DNA of 10,603 bases, from NCBI GenBank assembly GCA_009699565.1, contig WLNX01000041.1, forward strand, positions 1-10,603, given 5' to 3'. The notes under the pieces were generated by a model, which saw nothing but the letters and a program-made list of their open reading frames with translations, was not told where the DNA came from and did no database searches. Shown one piece after another: positions 6,860-10,603 of the stretch. This DNA comes from Actinomycetota bacterium. Its GTDB lineage: Bacteria > Actinomycetota > Thermoleophilia > Solirubrobacterales > Solirubrobacteraceae. Both the position numbers and the translations under genes were made by a program. Every line of letters begins with the position of its first letter. Within the stretch, counting starts at the first letter, position 1.

Positions 6860-8593
6860 ATGGCGGGGAGCAAAGGAAAGGTCGTCCCAGGCGCATATCC
6901 GCCCCCGGTCAATTCGCCGGAGGAGTTCATCAAGCGCGAGCTTGACGGGGAAGACGAGCGGATCGATGTTGGCGTGGCGATCGTCGGCGGCGGAACCGCA
7001 GGCCTCGCCTGCGCCAACCGCCTGCTCGATCTTCTTGCCGACGATCCCGAGACGCTTGAGCGTCTCGGCGAAGTCCCCGTTGCTGTAATCGAGAAAGCGA
7101 AGACCTGCGGAGGGCACAACCTTTCCGGCGCGGTGATGCGGCCGGAAGCGCTTCAGAAGCTCTTCCCTGACGTCTCTCGCGAGCAGTGGCGCGAAGAGGG
7201 CTTTGCTTTTGGCGAGATCAAGAAGGAAGCCGTCTACCTGCTTCCAAACAGCAAGACCAAGGTCCGCATCCCGCCTCCGCCCCCGCTCAAGAATCACGGC
7301 AACGAGTCGATTTCGGTCGCCGGAATGTGCCGCTTCATGGCAGCAAAGGCAGAGGAGAAGGGCGCCTACCTGCTGACGGAGACGGCCGCTAGCGAGCTGC
7401 TCGTCGAGGACGGCGTCGTTCGTGGCGTGCGCTCGGGCGACAAGGGCCGCGGCAAGGAAGGCGAGGAGCTTGGGAACTTTGAGCCCGGCGCCGATGTAAC
7501 CGCACAGGTAACGGTTCTCTCGGAGGGCTGCTGGGGCAGCCTCACCGGCGCAGCGATCCGCGAGTTTGATCTCGGCGAAGGCCGCGAGCCGCAGGTTTGG
7601 GAGCTCGGCGTGAAGGAGGTCTGGAAGGTCAACAAGCCGCTCGACCGCGTGATCCACACGGTTGCCGGCTGGCCACTGAAGATTTCTGCCAAGTACCACC
7701 AGATCGGTGGATCCTGGATCTACCCAATGAAAGACGAGAAGACCGGCGACGATCTAGTGTCGATCGGCTTTGTCGTCGACCTTGACTACGCCGATGCGAC
7801 GACGTCGGCCCACGACCTGCTGCAGACCTTCAAGACACACCCGATGGTCAAGAAGATCCTCGAAGGCGGGGAGCGCGTCGCATGGGGTGCCAAGGCACTT
7901 CCTGCCGGCGGCTACTGGGCGATGCCGAAGCTCTCGATGCCGGGAGCGGTGATCGTCGGTGACGCTGGCGGGATGGTCAACACGGCCGCCCTCAAGGGAC
8001 TGAACTACGCGATTGAGGCAGGCATCACTGCAGCTGAGGCAATCTACGCCAACCTTGCTCGCAGCGAACCGCTTGAGAACTACGAGGGTGAGATCGAAGA
8101 GTCGGTAGTCGGCAAGGACCTCTACCAAGTTCGCAACGTCCGCCAGCCGTTCTCAAAGGGCCTGATCAAGGGTGGCCCGCTCGTCAACCTGATGATCGCC
8201 ACCAAGGGCCACTTCCCAGCCGGCCGCTGGTCGCTGCACCGCAACGACGCGCAGCCGATGTTCATCGGCAACACCGCCGACGAGTACGTCAAGCCGGACG
8301 GCAAGTACACCTTCGACAAGCTGTCGAGCGTCTTCATCACCGGCAATCAGACGCGCGACGATGCGCCGAACCACATCCGCGTCCAGACCCGTGTCCCGCG
8401 CGAAGTTGCCGAGACTTGGAAGTGGATGTGTCCTGCAGGCGTCTACGAAATTCCGGAAGACGCACCCGAGGAGGGGCCGGTCGACGTGATCGTCAACTAC
8501 ACGAACTGCGTTCAGTGCGGTGCGATCACTGCCAAGGGCGGCCGCTTGACGGCGCCCGAGGGCGGCGACGGTCCGCTCTACCAGTGGACCTGA
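6860..8593 (+). CDS. Electron transfer flavoprotein:quinone oxidoreductase (ETF-QO)
   Basis: This 577-residue flavoprotein has an N-terminal dinucleotide fold with GGGTAGL (Gly43, Gly45, Gly48), CGGHNLSGAVMRPEAL, a conserved YHQIGGSWIYP segment, KALPAGGYWAMPKL and the second FAD motif VIVGDAGGMVN. The C-terminal ferredoxin-like domain begins with CPAGVYE (Cys524) and ends with PEGGDGPLY, as in ETF-QO. The enzyme reoxidises ETF and reduces membrane quinone (probably menaquinone in an actinobacterium) on the inner membrane face. The family normally has four cluster cysteines, with the last three spaced C-x2-C-x2-C. Here Cys550 and Cys553 are present, but the fourth position is Ile556 (NCVQCGAI). 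The frame is intact and conserved sequence continues after it. The gene starts five bases after the etfA stop, so it is in the same operon. Family call secure; cluster type uncertain. Confidence 0.95.
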   Translation: MAGSKGKVVPGAYPPPVNSPEEFIKRELDGEDERIDVGVAIVGGGTAGLACANRLLDLLADDPETLERLGEVPVAVIEKAKTCGGHNLSGAVMRPEALQKLFPDVSREQWREEGFAFGEIKKEAVYLLPNSKTKVRIPPPPPLKNHGNESISVAGMCRFMAAKAEEKGAYLLTETAASELLVEDGVVRGVRSGDKGRGKEGEELGNFEPGADVTAQVTVLSEGCWGSLTGAAIREFDLGEGREPQVWELGVKEVWKVNKPLDRVIHTVAGWPLKISAKYHQIGGSWIYPMKDEKTGDDLVSIGFVVDLDYADATTSAHDLLQTFKTHPMVKKILEGGERVAWGAKALPAGGYWAMPKLSMPGAVIVGDAGGMVNTAALKGLNYAIEAGITAAEAIYANLARSEPLENYEGEIEESVVGKDLYQVRNVRQPFSKGLIKGGPLVNLMIATKGHFPAGRWSLHRNDAQPMFIGNTADEYVKPDGKYTFDKLSSVFITGNQTRDDAPNHIRVQTRVPREVAETWKWMCPAGVYEIPEDAPEEGPVDVIVNYTNCVQCGAITAKGGRLTAPEGGDGPLYQWT

Positions 8594-8642
8594 TCCGGAG
8601 CCGACCGCAACGATCCGCGCTTTGGCGTGTTAGTAAGAGCAC

Positions 8643-9188
8643 ATGCCACTACTGCGAACACTGATCTGCACCATCGCGCTGGCCGGCGCAATAATCTCCG
8701 TGCCGACTCTCGCCGGAGCTGATTCGTTCCTCAACGAGGATCCGGTCACCGCCGCCGACGCGGCACCGATCTCCGCCGAGGTGGCTGCTTCCGGGTCGCC
8801 GATGGTTCGCGTAGCGTCATGCTCGGCCGGAGGGCGACAAGGCCGATCGGCGACCTTTGTCGCGCAGATGAAGGCAATGTCGCGCGGAGGGACGATGCAG
8901 ATGCGCTTTGACCTGTTGAGCAGGTCGCTGCCCAAGGGACTCTGGGCTCCGATCACCGGCCTGCACGGATATGGAAGCTGGGATCAGGCAGGCAAGTCGG
9001 CGACGATCTTCCGAACCACCAAGTCGGTTGGCGGTCTCAGCGCAGGGAAGGCCTATCGCGTCGCGGTGACCTACCGCTGGCGAGACGCAAAGGGCAAGAT
9101 CGCCAAGCGGGGATCGCTGCTCTCGGCCGCTTGTGAGCAGCCCAAAGCTCAGCTTGCAGCCTCCTCGCTGAAGGTCGCAGGGCGGTAG
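8643..9188 (+). CDS. Secreted protein of unknown function, possible fibronectin type III-like domain
   Basis: I do not recognise this 181-residue protein. It starts with a Sec signal peptide (MPLLRTLICTIALAGAII, probable cut near residue 26 after LAGA), followed by an Ala/Glu/Asp-rich linker to about residue 58. From Cys60 to Cys164 lies a domain with alternating hydrophobic residues typical of beta strands. The GLSAGKAYRVAVTYRW segment (131-146) resembles the late strands of a fibronectin type III fold. Cys60 and Cys164 bracket the domain and may form a disulphide. No catalytic motif, membrane anchor or sorting signal is visible. It begins 49 bases after the ETF-QO stop. A TAGTAA box at 8631-8636 might be a -10 element, but its last base does not match TANNNT. 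It is probably exported and structural or binding in role, and is probably not part of the electron-transfer operon. Confidence 0.75.
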   Translation: MPLLRTLICTIALAGAIISVPTLAGADSFLNEDPVTAADAAPISAEVAASGSPMVRVASCSAGGRQGRSATFVAQMKAMSRGGTMQMRFDLLSRSLPKGLWAPITGLHGYGSWDQAGKSATIFRTTKSVGGLSAGKAYRVAVTYRWRDAKGKIAKRGSLLSAACEQPKAQLAASSLKVAGR

Positions 9189-9202
9189 TCGCCGAAGGCG
9201 GC

Positions 9203-9208
9203 TAGAAT
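9203..9208 (+). promoter_or_regulatory. Likely leaderless promoter -10 box (TAGAAT) for rpmE
   Basis: TAGAAT is a near-consensus -10 box ending nine bases before the ATG at 9218. No Shine-Dalgarno sequence lies in the CCTCGTTCG between them. A -35 box is not evident. It is the strongest single -10 match in the window. Confidence 0.55.
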
Positions 9209-9217
9209 CCTCGTTCG

Positions 9218-9433
9218 ATGAAGGCTGAACTGCATCCCGAGTATGTCGAGTCACAGGTGCGCTGCACCTGCGGCAATGAATTCGTGACGCGCTCGACCAC
9301 GCCTGAGATTCAGGTCGAGATCTGCTCAGAGTGCCACCCGTTCTACACGGGGCGCCAGAAGCTGGTTGACACAGGCGGCCGCGTAGAGCGCTTCCGTCGC
9401 CGCGCTGCGAAGCGTTCCGGCGTCGGTTCCTGA
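9218..9433 (+). CDS. rpmE: 50S ribosomal protein L31 (zinc-binding form)
   Basis: The 71-residue protein begins MKAELHPEY and has CTCGNEF and CSECHPFYTG, the hallmarks of bacterial L31. Cys16, Cys18, Cys36 and Cys39 form the zinc site, so this is the zinc-holding (C+) form and not the YkgM-type paralogue made under zinc starvation. It sits in the large subunit and bridges to the small subunit. A short basic tail (VERFRRRAAKR) contacts RNA. Length is as expected. The DUF1385 gene follows after 11 bases and prfA after that, a gene order I recall from Gram-positive genomes. A leaderless promoter is likely just upstream. Confidence 0.97.
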   Translation: MKAELHPEYVESQVRCTCGNEFVTRSTTPEIQVEICSECHPFYTGRQKLVDTGGRVERFRRRAAKRSGVGS

Positions 9434-9444
9434 CCGGTCCCACC

Positions 9445-10473
9445 ATGTCAGCCGAGCAGACCTCATCGGCCCCCGCTCTGAATGCCGAACCGGCCGAGTG
9501 GGTTGCCACGCGCGACGCCCCCGTAGGAGGCCAGGCGGTGTTGGAAGGCGTAATGATGCGCGGCGTCGGAGGCTGGGCGGTCGCTGTCCGCACCCCGTCC
9601 GCCGATCAGGTTGATGATCAGGGCGAGAGGATCGACGCCAACGATCCGCCGCGCGGTGAGATCGTCGTTGAGAGCACCGAGGTCCGATCGGTTCTTGGCC
9701 GCCACAGGCTGCTGCGCATCCCGATTGTGCGAGGCGTCGTTGCGCTCGGCGAATCGCTCGGCATCGGCTTCAAGGCACTTGGCATCTCTGCCAACGCCCA
9801 GCTTCCCGACGAAGAGGAGCCAATCTCCGGCTTCATGTGGGGGCTGACGATCCTCTTCTCGCTGGCGCTTGCGGTCGGACTCTTCTTCGTCGTGCCGGTC
9901 GCGGCAACAAGCCTGATCAAGGACCAGCTCAACTCCTCCGTTCTCTTCTGGATCGTTGAGGGTGTGCTGCGTACCGCGATCTTCCTCGGCTACCTGCTGC
10001 TGCTCTCGAAGCTCCGCGACCTGCGCCGCACGTTCGAATACCACGGGGCCGAACACAAGACGATCTCCTGCTACGAGGCCGGTCTTGATCTGACGCCCGA
10101 GAACGCCCAGCGCTTCTCCAGACTGCATCCGCGCTGTGGAACCAGCTTTCTGCTGATCGTGATGATCGTCGCGATCTTCGTCTTCTCCCCGCTTGGTCTG
10201 CTGCCCTGGTGGGCGCTGATCGTCAGCCGTATCGTCGGGATCCCGCTGATCGCCGGTATCTCGTTCGAGATCATCAAGTTTGCTGGGCGCCACCGCACCC
10301 ACAAGGTCGTTCGGGCGCTGATCTGGCCTGGTCTGAAGCTGCAGCTGCTGACGACCCGCGAGCCGTCGCTCGACCAGCTTGCCGTCGCGATCGCGGCAAT
10401 GGAAGTTGTGCTTCAGCACGAGAGCGCCGGCGAAACCGCGGCGGACCTCGTCGGCGTTGAAATAGCGGCCTGA
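9445..10473 (+). CDS. DUF1385 family integral membrane protein (YqhQ-like)
   Basis: The 342-residue protein shows the landmarks of DUF1385 (PF07136). PVGGQAVLEGVMMRG lies at residues 26-40, then a soluble segment, then EYHGAEHKT (198-206), HPRCGTSF (228-235), and a tail of the LTTREPS type. Four hydrophobic segments are visible at about 130-158, 166-190, 233-253 and 255-278. The conserved His/Glu motif lies in the loop between the second and third segments, and its conserved polar residues suggest a metal site or active site. The family is widespread in Gram-positive bacteria and usually sits beside rpmE and prfA, but I know of no settled biochemical function, so I give none. The first 25 residues are variable and polar. 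The start ATG lies 11 bases after the rpmE stop, without a clear ribosome site, so it is probably co-transcribed with rpmE. Confidence 0.9.
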   Translation: MSAEQTSSAPALNAEPAEWVATRDAPVGGQAVLEGVMMRGVGGWAVAVRTPSADQVDDQGERIDANDPPRGEIVVESTEVRSVLGRHRLLRIPIVRGVVALGESLGIGFKALGISANAQLPDEEEPISGFMWGLTILFSLALAVGLFFVVPVAATSLIKDQLNSSVLFWIVEGVLRTAIFLGYLLLLSKLRDLRRTFEYHGAEHKTISCYEAGLDLTPENAQRFSRLHPRCGTSFLLIVMIVAIFVFSPLGLLPWWALIVSRIVGIPLIAGISFEIIKFAGRHRTHKVVRALIWPGLKLQLLTTREPSLDQLAVAIAAMEVVLQHESAGETAADLVGVEIAA

Positions 10474-10486
10474 GCGCGGCTAGCCT
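10457..10486 (+). promoter_or_regulatory. Likely sigma-70-type promoter for prfA (TTGAAA - 18 bp - TAGCCT)
   Basis: TTGAAA at 10457-10462 and TAGCCT at 10481-10486 are separated by 18 bases, a near-normal spacer. The -10 box ends eight bases before the ATG at 10495, so the message would be leaderless or nearly so. The -35 lies inside the last codons of the DUF1385 gene. It is the only place in the window where both boxes look acceptable. Confidence 0.5.
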
Positions 10487-10494
10487 CAACGCTG

Positions 10495-10603
10495 ATGATC
10501 GAGTCGCTCGTAACCCAGATTGAAGCCCGCTTCGCCGAACTTTCGCGCGAGATCACCGATCCCGCAGTGATCGCCGACCGCGAGCGCTACGCCCAGACCG
10601 GCC
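10495..10603 (+). CDS. prfA: Peptide chain release factor 1, N-terminal fragment (cut by window edge)
   Basis: Thirty-six codons are visible, starting MIESLVTQIEARFAELSREI and continuing TDPAVIADRERYAQTG. This is the typical first helix of release factor 1: a short N-terminus, LxxIExRFxEL, then a D-P-x-V-I-A-D turn and the next helix. RF1 ends translation at UAA and UAG. The decoding motif (PxT) and the GGQ motif lie beyond the window, so RF2 cannot be excluded from the sequence alone. The gene neighbourhood (rpmE, DUF1385) strongly favours prfA. No Shine-Dalgarno sequence is present before the ATG; the likely promoter at 10457-10486 implies a leaderless message. Confidence 0.85.
   Translation, partial: MIESLVTQIEARFAELSREITDPAVIADRERYAQTG

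Noticed and set aside
8507..8593. A frameshift explaining the missing fourth cysteine in ETF-QO
   Set aside because: The conserved PEGGDGPLY ending follows in the same frame, so the frame is intact and the change is a substitution.
9190..9200. Short CGCC-GAA-GGCG hairpin before rpmE as a terminator
   Set aside because: A four-base stem with a three-base loop is expected by chance in such GC-rich DNA, and no T-run follows.
9463..10419. A 318-codon open frame on the - strand opposite the DUF1385 gene
   Set aside because: Translation is rich in Asp, Arg and Gln with no recognisable domain, while the + strand frame carries conserved DUF1385 motifs.

Overview
The window reads as a stretch of chromosomal core metabolism from a high-GC actinobacterium. 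The best guess at lineage is Thermoleophilia/Solirubrobacterales; this is an inference from the high GC, the order L31 - DUF1385 - release factor 1, and the actinobacterial flavour of the proteins, and no rRNA is present to test it. Every supported gene lies on the + strand, gaps are short, and no stretch over 300 bases lacks a gene. I see no tRNA, CRISPR, insertion sequence, phage gene or other sign of recent transfer.

Region 1 (1-2439) holds the 3' end of a thiolase, a HAD-IB phosphatase with a C-terminal hydrophobic tail, and an acyl-CoA dehydrogenase that overlaps it by ATGA. Region 2 (2466-4988) holds a two-gene B12-dependent acyl-CoA mutase: a 552-residue catalytic subunit and a 140-residue cobalamin-binding subunit. 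A small secreted cupredoxin lies between them, and a perfect 13-bp hairpin stands directly before the second subunit. The active-site residues of the large subunit (Phe81, Gln199) point to isobutyryl-CoA mutase rather than methylmalonyl-CoA mutase.

Region 3 (4989-8593) is an electron-transfer operon: etfB, etfA and an ETF:quinone oxidoreductase, packed with 0 and 5 bp between genes. It is preceded by a promoter whose -35 region lies inside a perfect 16-bp palindrome, probably a TetR-type operator. The oxidoreductase has three of the four cysteines expected for its [4Fe-4S] cluster. Region 4 (8643-10603) holds a secreted protein of unknown function, ribosomal protein L31 (rpmE), a DUF1385 membrane protein and the start of prfA.

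Regions 1 to 3 fit together as one pathway. The mutase would interconvert linear and branched C4 acyl-CoA, the dehydrogenase oxidises acyl-CoA, the thiolase cleaves or makes 3-ketoacyl-CoA, and ETF plus ETF-QO carry the electrons to the membrane quinone pool. Several genes (488, 2479, 9218, 10495) show a TANNNT box ending 7-9 bases before the start codon and little or no Shine-Dalgarno sequence, which suggests leaderless transcripts. I do not see a wholly new system. The points most worth checking are the mutase specificity, the cupredoxin between its subunits, the altered iron-sulphur site, the palindrome at the etf promoter and the hairpin at 4532-4561.
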